From assembly GCA_026874595.1 (NCBI GenBank), contig CM049317.1, forward strand, positions 12,158,382 to 12,222,381: a DNA stretch of 64,000 nucleotides, written 5' to 3'. The translations under genes and the position numbers were made by a program. The notes beneath the pieces were generated by a model that saw nothing but the letters and a program-made list of their open reading frames with translations, ran no database searches and was not told where the DNA came from. This DNA comes from Sipunculus nudus. Its lineage: Eukaryota; Annelida; Sipuncula; Golfingiida; Sipunculidae. Positions 45,185 to 58,400 of this stretch are shown piece by piece (the stretch's first letter is position 1; every line of letters begins with the position of its first letter).

Positions 45185-48100
45185 CTTTTGAAACAGAATA
45201 AAAAATAATGAACTAACAAAAGAGACGTTTAAAAAGTAGAACATACAGAACTCTATACACTTATTATATTTCTTATGAGGATATACAGGTATCGTTATGT
45301 CTGCGAGAGAAAGGATATCTCAACAGGCTAAGACAGAAAAATCCCCATAGGGAGGGGTCAATAAGAAAAGCATTGTTAATATTTCTATAATTTCGTGTGC
45401 GTTCTCGTTTAACAGAAAGTTCAACGGGCATATCGAACACTTAACTTTAAATGCGCCAATGGCTTAATCCCCTATTCTATGGATACATGTACAGTTTATA
45501 AACATACTACTCTGGAATTTTCATTAGACTATTTGGAAGATTTAGTTTTTTTCGGTATTATATATCGTACCATTTGGAAAATGAACCGTCTTTCCCTTGT
45601 AACGACGATACTGATAAAACATACCCTTTATGCGAGGACTTAAATGTGTCATCCCAGCGCTCATGGTAACAAGTCTCTGAAATAAAAAAAAAATAATATA
45701 TATTTTTCTGATTAAATGATTTTGTATTGATCATAGTACTATTATAAGTAATAATATATATATATAAATAAAGCTATAAATATCCTACACAATGGCATTT
45801 CCATACAGGTCACGTATTTGAACTTGATCTATAAACTGTTTCATGCATTCTGTAATAAGAATGTTACACCCTCTTTGCGTTAGGTTAAGTTAAAGTATTA
45901 TATCGTACAATACTTCACCTTGCCGTTCCATGGTTTAGAGCTTGAGCCGGTTAATTGTTTCTGTTGATCATCCCCAATGGTAGGTACATCGTGTCTGTTT
46001 CCTAGCGTCGCTCCAGCATGATAAGGATCCTGCAAAAACAATAACACCGAAAAAAATGGCGTATTTATGTAGTAAAACCTTATGGGTAGTAACACTCATT
46101 TATTGTCTCCTCGGCAAGAAACAGTATCTCATATTAAGTATTTTAGACATTCCATGCCGCTAATTAGATAAGTAAAAATACCTTGTATGAATAACTGTCG
46201 TCCCGTAACATATCCCCTGCTCGGAGGTACGGATCTGCTGCCTGTTGTATAAAACAATTAATTAAATGCATTTTTTTACTGTTTAGCACATCACACCATA
46301 TAATCTAAAAACAGTACAACTAACCGGACTTATGATTATTCAATCAATAAATATATGTTATGCGTTGTTTGTTATGCCCAATGTATGTTGAAATTATTAT
46401 TTTCCTACCGTCAGGCTGTCAATGGAATCCACGCCTTTGTCATTTGTTTGAGGGCTTGCTCTTCTTCCATTGTCAGCCCGATGGGTCTAGACAATATTGA
46501 TAAGATTTAAAATTGTTATATTGACTTTAAAGCAACATATTAAGAAACGAAATATATATTTCCTGTGGTTGTGCATGTTGAGGTATATATAAAACATACT
46601 TACCATTATTAGGCCAGTGCTTGTCATTCCATGTGAAGTTGTAACGAGTCTCTATTAAAAATATATGTATAAATAATTAGGAAATAGAACATTGTTCTTT
46701 GAATAATTAGCTATAAAAGAGTTATCGTGAAATATGTTAAACTACTGCCTTTGCAATATACAGTAGAGCGCCGTTTCTCCAAATGCCGAATTTCCGAAGA
46801 TTCTTTTCGACAATTTTAATTGGAAACCAAAACTATTCATATTAACTAAATATTTTTCAAGCGGGTAAATAATTCAAATGATTTTTTTTGTAATTGCGAG
46901 TCGCCGGGCAAAGGCGTGAAAACTACAGGCATTCCCGGAACGCTATAGGCTCCCTAGCTATACCCTACGAAAGCAACTGAGCAATTTATCCAAGAGCATT
47001 TCTGTGTTATTAACCATATCTCGTTTGTACACAAGCAAGCATAGTTCGTCGGATTAGGCTCGGATGTCAGGACTAGATCTGAGCAGTATACTCGCATGAG
47101 CATTGGTGAGATATCTCTCATACATCGCTGTGCTCGAGGAGGTTTAGGTGCAAGGCCAAAGCATACCGGCCTGACAATACAAATGAGCGGTTCATTCCCA
47201 AGAGCAATTGTGTCATCTACTTAAACTTGCTGATATTCAGCTTATTCATCATTTCACATTTGCTGTCAAGAAGAATTAAACTCAAAAGCGATCGTCTTGC
47301 TGTCACTTGTCAGAGGTATGGAGACAAAGAAGAGTAAACAACAGCGTTATGCTTTGATGACAAGTTGACAATACGTGAGCGGCTCGACCGTTACGACAAG
47401 CCTGCCATTATCCAAATGTTTAAACAAATAGAGAAACATTCTTATAAAACGAATTCAGGAAGTAAAATATGAGACGTCGACTAGGATATTCAATAAGTTT
47501 AAACCTACGTTAGATCTGGAAATTATTCAACTGTCCATTTTAATTAGTAGGCTCTACGATTGTTCTAAAACCATTAATCCTTTGCCGTTTTCTCGTTTTG
47601 CGTGTGCCGCTTTGGCGCTGCCTGTTGGCAGTTAAAGAAACTGCACCAATGGCGATGTCATTTGACCTCTCCCTCCGGGGAATTAGTTGTAAAAAAGGCA
47701 CGCACGTATCCTAAAATTAGATAAGACTGATTTTAACCAATCTAGCTCTGCAATTAATCCAGTATTTTATGTGTCAACTACGTAGGTTGAAAAAGAAAAC
47801 ACTGTGTTCTCTCAATAAATTGGCGTTAAATTAATCCCTGATTGACCCCTATATGACCCCCTGAAATTCTTTTTCCCGAAAGAAAATCTTGTCCCCGACG
47901 CTTTCGGAAACGGTGCTCTTCTGTATATACATTATAAACATATAAACAGAAATACCTTTCGTGTAAAAACCATAGGCTTCCTATGGCTTTGTTTACGAGA
48001 CTTACTGAAGAAAAGATTTCATTAGCATGACTTAACATTGATGGTTTGTATAAAAGTTAAAAAGCGTGCTTTTCGTGGAGGATTTTCCACACTGGAACAT

Positions 48101-51100
48101 TAATTTTGACATTTGTTGAACTATTACCGTCCATTGATGATTGTTCACTAAAATGAATTGACTGTTATATACCATAGCAATCATAAGTACTTTTTTCATG
48201 TGAAAGTTTTATGGCATGCACATATGAGTTCAGGAAATAATCTAGACAGCAATGAGCATTTCTTTTTAGCCTAAATCAACTTATAATTTGGCTTAACATT
48301 TCGCTGTTACCTTCTCAAACGACCAAGATTAGAGAAAAAAAAACATTTTTTTGTCAAAATTTCTTGATTTCGAATAAATCTAATCCTGTTTAACATCTCT
48401 AGATATTTATAAAGCAATTTACAAAAAGTACTGCTTGTGTCTCAACAACAGTACTCACGGCATCAGGGACCGGTTCTGAGCCGTTTTGTCTCCAGCTACA
48501 GGTTTCATGTCCATCTTGGTTTCCATTCAGCTAAAATATTCATATGCAAAAAGTAAAAACCGCATATAATATCATCACTAAAGGTATAAAGTACTCTTAA
48601 ACTAGCTGATCGTGCCTCTAATTATAAAGCTGTACATAGATGGACTGTATTTAACATTAACGTATATTCTTGTCGGCTTTCACATGTGTAATTATAATAT
48701 ATTATATTAAACTTTAAACAGATAAATGGTTGATTGTAAGTTTCGGGTAAAAAATGTACTTAGATTACTCTGGCCTCTCAGCTTAAAAATCTCAGGAAAC
48801 ACATATTAAAATAACTGTGAAAAGCGTCAAAGATAAGCGATTTTGATTAAATACATGTGTTACCAAGTTTATTTTGCCAACGGTCAAAACTTGATGCAAA
48901 GCATCCAAATTTTCCAAAGGCAACGGCACGTATAATGTAATTGCTACTGATTGAAATATGCCAAATACCTGATAGTCGGTCAAAAGGGCATTCCCGCATG
49001 ATGTTTTTTTCGACATGTAGGACAAGGAAAGTTGTCATTTTATGGTTTCTTGTGTGTTTTGCTTGTACTCGCTTGATTTTGTGCGTAAGTATTTTATTAG
49101 ATATGGTTAAAGTGTGACAAACTATTATTAAATTTCAGTAAAACAAAGTGTTAATTGCAGTACAACAAAGACAAATTAAGCAAATGTCGGACATCACCAT
49201 CTGCTTGATTTACGGCCGTTTTTGTTGGAATGCAGGATCCAAATGGTGTGTGTACTCTGAAAGTTCAGCCTTTAATCCGGCTGATTACACTTTAGTGAAT
49301 ATATGAAAGGACAAACTGCTCGTTTACTGAGTGCAAATTTAATATAACTATTACAGGTCAATGTATATGCTAGACCACGAGGTATGTATCGTTAAACGAA
49401 TAAAAGGACATCACGACAATCGTTACCTCATCGTCTCTATATTCAAATCTATGGGAAGCATCAGAGTCACCAACTGGATAACCCCCGTCTTTCTTCTGTT
49501 CCTAAAAATAAACGAATTAGCAAAATATTATATATATCTTACCAGCCGTAGGAATCCGGATGCTAATCGCACATTAAAATAGAATTTACACAGTTTAATT
49601 TGGTAGGAGTATTCGGCCATCTGCCTCAAACAGACAATAATAAGCCCGATAAATCACTCCTTGCAATTAATTCTTTAGTGACCGATTAACATGACAGACG
49701 TGTGCTACCAGGGGACAAGGTACTAGATGGTTATGGCCAGGTTCCGGGGTGTTCCATCAGCCAACTTCTCTTACCGCATTTTTTAACTGGAGTTGCAGCT
49801 CACCATTCCTTGATGAACTTAAATCTAAACTCGATAGTATGTTTACGCATCCCGATCTGATACAAGGTTCTTCCGTGTACTCATGTCCACATCAGCCGAG
49901 TTTATGTCGCATTTGCAGACATCTCCAGGGCCGAGCATTAGTGAGCCTTGGGGCCATTTGCCATCAACAAGTCTACCATCGTAGCTGCCTAGGATTCATC
50001 TCAGCCTTCATTTGAGCTAGCGAAAACGATGGAAATAGAACTTTGACTGGCCGCTAGATTGAGACCGTGCCCCCCTAAGAATTCAGTGGCTAGGATTATG
50101 TTTTTTTTTCCGTTGGATTTCAAATATACGCCGATGAGAGAGGAGGTCGAAGTGTTCAGTCGTTGCTTTACGTGTAGTGTACGGTTTATGTCTCAAAAAT
50201 GCATTGTAGACTCAGTCCGCATTATTTTGCTCATTCTTTAGGAGTAGGGGAAAGAAAGTTTTATCAAATGTAGGTGGATTTTTCAACAGGTTTTATATTG
50301 ACATGCTTTTTTTTGCAGTAGGCCTTCTGATACCCCTCATGTTGAGGAGTAATTGAATCTTCTGCATTCTGATTGTGAGACAAAAATCTCTGTAGGCATA
50401 AGACAGCCCGTCCATCAGCTTACAGAGTTGTTGAATTAGTCGGATCTATCTTCGGCGATGAGGTGCTCTCTGTTTATTACCCTGAATTTTCTGTTGGTGG
50501 GGCAAAGGTGAATTTGTCATCTGTTCTGCCCTTGGTTGAAAGCACCTACATCCAGCGAGTTTCTGGAATCGAGATACAGCACCAAAGCGAAGTGGGTCCC
50601 AAACACTGTACGTGCAAGTACGCAGCCCTTTTTAACTTTACAGCAAATATACAGGGCATATCTGGACATGGGCATTGACTGTCCTATTCATGGAGTCTGG
50701 AGTGGATTGATGGTCCTAAGTCGCGCGGAAGGCAATCCATTATTTTTTAGAGGTTTAACAGTCTTTTGCTGCTGGCCAGATCGAAAGCCTTGACGGGAGC
50801 AACAAAAGTGTTAAAGGGATTGTTCACATGACATATTTCTTGGGAAAGTGCAGCTTCTGGTACGTAATTTACATTAAAATTTAGGAAAAAAAAGACGTTC
50901 TTTCTAGGACGGAATGAAATCTAACTAGGGCAACTCTGTCGAAGATCCGTCCAATAATGCGGCCAAGTAATATAATTATTACTGTAGCTATGGTCACTTC
51001 TTTTCTTGCGTATTAAGCTATTCTTATATCGCTTTTCTTGTATATTTAGCTATTCTTACACTGCTTTTCTTGTATATTTAGCTATTCTTACATTGCTGAT

Positions 51101-54100
51101 GATCAGTGTTATCTTTTAAACTCAGTGAAGTTTGTGGAGCTGTGTTAGGAGCAGGCATCATCTATGCTTGAACGATTTGATTTGATGCCATCATTACTTA
51201 GCTACGTGAGACTGCCTCAGTTGTCTTGCCGGGTTCTACTTAAGTAAGATCATCATCTAGCTCTGCACTGATGGGGAGACATCCTTTGTATCCGTTGTTT
51301 CTTGTCAAATCTAAATATAAGTTGAGCAGAGTTCATAGTTGTGCCAAGTAGTTGTGTCTGTGGGGCTTGGTGACAATTTGGCCGGGTTTAGAAGTCAGAG
51401 ATGTACCTTCTATGCAGAGGACCCTCTTGTTTTTATTTTATTCCGTCTTGTTATGCTCGGATATTGACAAATGTTTCATTGCCATCTGGTTAAGGCCAGT
51501 CTCTCTTGACATGCTTTGCTGAGTCAATCATTACAAAGTTTCCTTCATTTAGTTATAGATTTTTTAAATACTTCTTTACTGAGATTACATGGCATATTTC
51601 CAGGTGCAATGAATTCCATCATTCTCTTGCGTTGAGCACAGAGTAGTGGAACTTTGATGAGGAGATGTTAATATCTCAAACTGCACAGTGTTATATACGT
51701 GTGACTGATTCAGTGAAGGACCTTGTATTTTTTTTAATGAGATCCAGTTGGTGCAAGTTTGAATTAGTCCAGAAAACATTATGCTGGGGTGTGGTGTGGA
51801 ATATATGAGCAATCAAGAACTTGTGTCGGGTGCAGCATTCCAGTGTTCGCATGTGACGGGCACTGTGGGATGGATATGGGCCCCGGAGCTGCATCCGAGT
51901 TTCTACCAATGTTTAAAGTGAGCTCTTGACCGCAAATACCCCATCGTGCTCCATCCTCTCTTATACAGAATCTACAGCCTTCCTTTTAGAAAAAAGCATA
52001 GCACTCTCGCTTGAACGATACGCTGTCTGGAGGTCTGGATTGGCTATGTCAGTGTCCAGTCTGTATGTCCCATGTCCAAACCGCTTTTGAAATCATGGGA
52101 GCATGGTCCTACCGTTCGAGTCCCAAGGTCCGAAGAAATGTGGTTTAGCGGAGATTTTGCTTTTCCTGATACGAATCCTTTGGGTATTCTCCCTTTCTTT
52201 GGTCGAAGGTGGTTGTTTCCTTGTTCGGATAGCAAAGCCCAAAGCAGCCGTAAAGGCAGATGTACTGCGTCGGGTCGGTACTTATGTGTTTTTGGACTGC
52301 CCTTCCTAAAGCGGGCGTTAGCTGTTGGCAAAGAAGCGAGTTGAACTTGTAATTCGTTACAGTTGTCTTCCGAGTTGGATCATCACATTGCGGGAAGGAT
52401 TTAGTAGCATTTATAGGAAGCAAGCCTTGACAGACATGTGGAGATCATGGGCAGCCCGGACGACCCTGTCTCCTTATAGGCAGTATGATCCAAAGTAATG
52501 CGGCCACGAACTTTGGCACCGTTTCAGCTTTGTGAGTTGAAGAAAGGCGACAAAAGGCTGATATGAGACCGCCAACAAGCTCTACTCGGGATTTGTTTTT
52601 TCATTAACATGCCACAGCATTTGTCCCTAGCTCCGAGGGCTACATACAGGGCAATGGGGGTATTGAACAAGTCTTGTTCATTGTTGGTGGCAGAGTTTCT
52701 CCTCGTACATGATGACCATACACAACGCCCAGATTATATAAGTATTATATTGCCTGGCTATTCTTCATCGAATTTATATTGATTCTCTGAGTCTCCGATG
52801 AAAAATCGCCAATTAAATTTCTTGTATGTAAGTTCAATGGTTAATAGACTAATTAATGTGAATACATGTAAATATATAAATTAATGTATATGTTTTTTTT
52901 ATCAATAAATTAAAGTCATGCCCAACGAGAACACATGAAGATTGTTTCCAGTCTAACATTACCGTTGGGTTTAGGATATATTATACAGTAACTCAACGGA
53001 ACTGACAAAATCACAACCTTTTTGGAATCAGCTTGTCTCAAACTATAGATCTCTTCTGATTCTGGATAATCTTGTTCACCAGGTTGCTAAAAATATGCAC
53101 ATACATATATTTTTCAAGCAGAATAAAATACGAAAATGATTATGTCATGTTATAAAATGAAAATCTGTTTCAGGTGGATCAAAAGACGAATAAATTAAAC
53201 AAATGCAAGTATCACATTGCAAAAAAAAAAAAAACAAGTAAAATATCCCTGCAATTTCAAAAGTCCCGGAACTTCTTGTAACTTTTTATATTTTATTAAA
53301 TTAAAAAAAAAATTAATATCATTTAACATTTTCTGCTTTGGTTTTGTTTTCCATTTTTATCAGATAGTTATGAGGAAAGTATTATACATTGGAACATTGG
53401 AACAAGACTAGGAAACAATATTTTGATATTATATTGCTTGCAACTACAAACCAAATATGCATTGAAATACATGTGACATATGTGGGACAGGAGCAGTTGC
53501 TAATTTTAAGACTGTTCCTGTGATTGCAAACTAACAGTGTAAAAAGATGATTAACCTGGAATCAAGGGTTTCCTTGGTGAGTTGAGGAAAATAAAATCAC
53601 ATTATATAAATGTTTGTGTGTGATATTATTCTAAGGATGTATTAACTTGTTAAGATTGAGCGGTAACTAAAAAAACATGAAAGTAACAATGATAAGGTTT
53701 TACCAGGTCCTCATATTTGTTGTTAGTTGTCAATACTGCATTTGCGTTTTCAGCTCTTACGTTTCCATGATTTCCATCACCAAGATCGGATCTTCTATGG
53801 CCAATCTATATTCAGAATCGCATGATTATCAGAATATAGCAGTTAAACAGGATTGTTAAATCTTTGCAATAACGTATAATGTAACTTGTAACACAGAAGT
53901 GAAAACAAAATATACATATATTCAACACTGAATTGTTTAAACAATAACTTTTCAATTACTTTTAAGATATTTTTTTTATATTTGACTCAGGAATAAAACC
54001 GTCAAATTGTCCATGAGCTGACGAGCTCACTTTGAGTTAAATTGGTTGTTGGTGAGAGTAAGAATTTGAAGAGCTGTTCCTAAAATAGATCTTCTCATGG

Positions 54101-54579
54101 ATATGTTCTTACTGCTATGCAGTGAAGAATATTTAACATGCTAATCTGAATAATCAAACATGGATAAAGACACCTGCTCACCTTACAACATAAGGCACAG
54201 GTATATTTAGAGTAATACATGTACACTTATTTTCCATTCCCTCTTTGGTCATTAAGCAGAAGAGCAAATATTGCCTAACAGGCTTTGTTCTGTTCCATGT
54301 TTGATCGTCTATATGATGTACAGATTTTTAATGCAAGTTATTTTAAAAATGATAACCGTTGCTGCAAATTGCATGAGACTACTGAAACGCAGGTTTCAGC
54401 CAACGCTAACTTATTGACTCTATCGGTTCTTGATGTCTAAAACATCCATAAATATATGGATAGATTGTAAAAGTATTTTATTATTTTGACACGTACACCA
54501 TGTATACAAATTTACAACGATGAATCAATTTTGAGAAGAAAGAAGAGAGAAATAATTTATTTAACATAAAGTAATTCTC

Positions 54580-54628
<49 letters not shown>

Positions 54629-55411
54629 TATATACATTAAATATATATATACGACGATTTGTTTTATTAGGAGTGTTTGAATAGTATTAATTATGCAGGC
54701 TTTGATGGATTTTTTCCACAGCACTCAATATAACTACTAAACGTTTTGACATTATATTATTGCGTTCCAGTTCATTCTAGAGTGTTGAGAATAGAGAGTC
54801 ATATTTACATAAATGTCAAATCAACAGTCATATTTATAGGACAGTTGTTAATTTAGATGACCATTCAATCGTTTGATAATTAATACTGAATTTTAATCAC
54901 TTGAAAATACCCTTGCACCACTATTTGACAAAAAGTATTGTAATGTAACATTTCTGTAATAATAAAGTAAATAAAAAGAAGTCTCATTTCAAATTATTTT
55001 GTTATTTAGTTAAGTAATATAGTAATAAATGTCACTAAAAAGTAATAGATGAGGAACTGTGGAGATAGTAAATTAATAATAGCAATAACCGTGAAACTAA
55101 CAGTAGTATTTATAGAACGATTTGAACTAAAGCCAACCCTGATGAGTATGTTCATATTTTTGTTCAGAATCAACGTCCAGGAGTCTGCATTAACAGAAAA
55201 CTGTCTACACAAAACAAATTTATACGTAACAGTGTTTAATGATTTTGGGAAGACCTATGTTCAAATTGTATAGAGCGCATTCAATACTGTGTGATACATT
55301 TTTTTAGATTTTGATATGTAAACCAGGAAATAAAAAGTTGTTTGTTGTCACTATGACAATGTAAATACCCTAAAAGCTTATATATATATATAAATATATA
55401 AATATATATAA

Positions 55412-55449
<38 letters not shown>

Positions 55450-58400
55450 AAAGGTGAATATATATATGAAATAGTAAAGTGCTCTTTCCTGTCAATTAAG
55501 CAGCAAATCTGCTACAAGTATGGATGCAGTTGTAATGTCCTGGACTTGCTTGACTAATAAATGTGTCTTTATACTAAGCAGAAATATAAAGAATAATATG
55601 GAAATCCTTTACCTTATCATTGTTCGTTTCAAAACCCTGCGGAACAGTAGAGACATCAGTTGGATTGCCTTGGCCCTTCTTTGTACCATTTGATCCCTGA
55701 AATAATTAAGCATGTTTGTTCAACAGCAAACAATAGTAAATCTAACCGACTATGTTTGTCCTGGAAGAATATGAGACGGGCAAAAAGCCGGTAAATGCAA
55801 AATCTTTCGTGTACCAAGTCAAAATGAAAGTAAAACATACTTTAACTGTGAAAATATCATCGTTTTGATTTGAAGGTGATTCAGACACCAAAAGGGACTC
55901 TTCCTTTTCCATCTGGAAAGACACAAATATAAAGTCTGCATAAATATATATTAATCAAATAATTATAAATGATAATCTATGAAAAAATGAACAATGAACA
56001 ATCTAAAACAAAATACGTGTCCTGTATTCAGGTCTCTTTTATTTTAGGTCAAAGTATGATGGAAGATTTGTCTTATTTTCAAAATGTTTGGATTAAAGGA
56101 TATTCATAATGATACATCTAAACAGTGTGCTGGTATATTATAACGAAAGTTTATGCTTTCTCTCACCGGCTCCTGGTCCTCTTTTGGCAGGGAACTGTTT
56201 TCAGAAATATGATCAACTTCAAGAGGGGCCGATACGCTTCGTGCCATGTCCGTCTTAAATGTAATTAGGTGAAGTAAAAAATATTCATGTGTTAACAGAA
56301 ACATTGATAGAATATCAGCATGATTGATCGATGAGCTTCAGACGATAACTATATACACTTATTTTTAACACTTATGTTTGATTTGCCTTGCCTATCGAAT
56401 TCTTAAAAATAAAGCTTCCCATGCTCGTTGTGTGGTATCTATAATTCATGCTTCCAGATGCCCCACGCTCAGTACAAGAGTCCACACAGTCGGTTTTTAA
56501 AAAGCTGCCAACAATAACTTCTTGAAAGAATGCAAAATGGCAGTTTTCAGCTGACAAAAATCACAAATTACTCTTTAATTAATCATGGATGATATAATTT
56601 AAATGCCTTTGTGCTAAATACTTTACCGGGTAGCTAAATTCAGAACTCTCAAGAGATGTATGCTTAGGCGAATGTTTGTTTCTCATTTCTCCAGTGTTGT
56701 TTGTCGTCTGTAATGAAGAGTTTTAAATTTGAGACACGACCTGGTTTTTAAAAATGGTGTAAAACATAAAGTGAGGATCCAATTAAAAGCAGATGGAACA
56801 TATTTTTATGAATAAAATAATCCTTGTATTCATAGCAGCAAATGATTTCCTGAAAGATAACATTGAAACATGCACCGATATATGGTTGACGTCAAGCAGA
56901 TATAAATATCACATTTCTTTGATGTCCATGTTATCTTTATGACATTAAGACCACCCACCATGACAGTTTGCTCTAATATTGTATCATATGGTTGATCGTC
57001 GTCGTGAAGAGAATAACCTCGAGGTCTTCCATTATCGGCAGCTGCCTGGAAAAGTATATTTATTGTGCATTCTCATGTATTCTTAATTGAAGAAATCTCT
57101 ACCGACACAGTATCCTCCGAAACATTACCAACATAACGATTTAGTCTTATTTGGCTAAACAATCTTAGGTTTGATCACGATTTATACTATGCGATTAAGA
57201 CATTAGTCAATAAATCATAATTTACCACATCAGAATCGGTGTGGAGAACGGCATGTTTTTGGACTGCTTCCGGCTGTAGTTTTACGGCTCCATTTGTGTA
57301 TGTCTGACAAAATAAACATTGTAAATCCCAAACTATTGCTGAGATGATCAAGAGACGATCAATAGTCAATAATTATACCAAGCATTAACATCAAGGGGCA
57401 CACCTTACGTCAGTACCATCACATATATCAAAGACAAATGTTGTTTTGCTAACAATTACCTCAACAGTATTCTCTTTGCTTTCTTCTCCTCTAAGTTCGA
57501 AAGCTTGAAAATGTGGTTGAGGCGATGCAGTTGATGCTTCCTGAATATTCCAAACAAAACATGTGTATTAAGAAATCTCCAATATACACAAGTTTCAAAT
57601 ACATCCGCCATTCATTCATATTTTCATACATAGGTGGTGCCGTTCCAAGATAACCGAATCCTTATGGACGACCATATTTGTCTTAAAATATTGTTAATCC
57701 TAGGAGGTCTTTAACAATATTTGCCTTTGCGGGTTTTTCGGGGAAATGGCCCGGCAAAGTGAATGATTACGAACCCTGGGCCTGGATATGCGGTAGACAT
57801 CAGGCCCAGGTGACACATAAATTTTAAAAATTTGACAAGTCAGCAATAAAAAGGAGATTGCCTCCTTAATATTTTACCATAATAATGGATGTGCATTTTG
57901 TTCCAGATAAGCAGTTGTAGTTTGAATCAAGAGATTAATGGGTTTATGTCGGTCAGGCTTGTTATTGCTGTAGAATACATGCTGATTTTGATCTTATAAT
58001 TATCAAAATTTATAATTATACGCAGCAACCCAGCTTATATGGTGCAAATTAGTAATTATAATTCTAGCATAAATGTAAGCTGCCATAAAATGGACGGTTT
58101 CCAAAGTATTTAGTGGACTTATATATTATTGACCATGTTAAGGTAAAGTATATATATTTATTCCAAAACTTGAAGATATAACAGTTAAAACTTCATGTCC
58201 GTTTTTGTTTTAGTTTAGTTCAAAGGAATGGAATGGATTTCATATCCGTTATCGGTAACCTAAAGAAGGATATGAAACGGTACCTCTTTGCTACTTGCTG
58301 TCATTGCAAGTGGCTCGGAAATGGACACAGTAGATACTTCGGGTTGTGATTCACCTTCTGTGGTCTCTGATTCTTCATTTGTTGCCTGCCCGTCTGTGCT

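Noticed and set aside
52044-52423. A 92-95-codon coding exon on either strand at 52 kb
   Set aside because: Two minus and two plus frames overlap here, none with a recognisable motif or matching phase-0 splice sites of the mini-exon gene.
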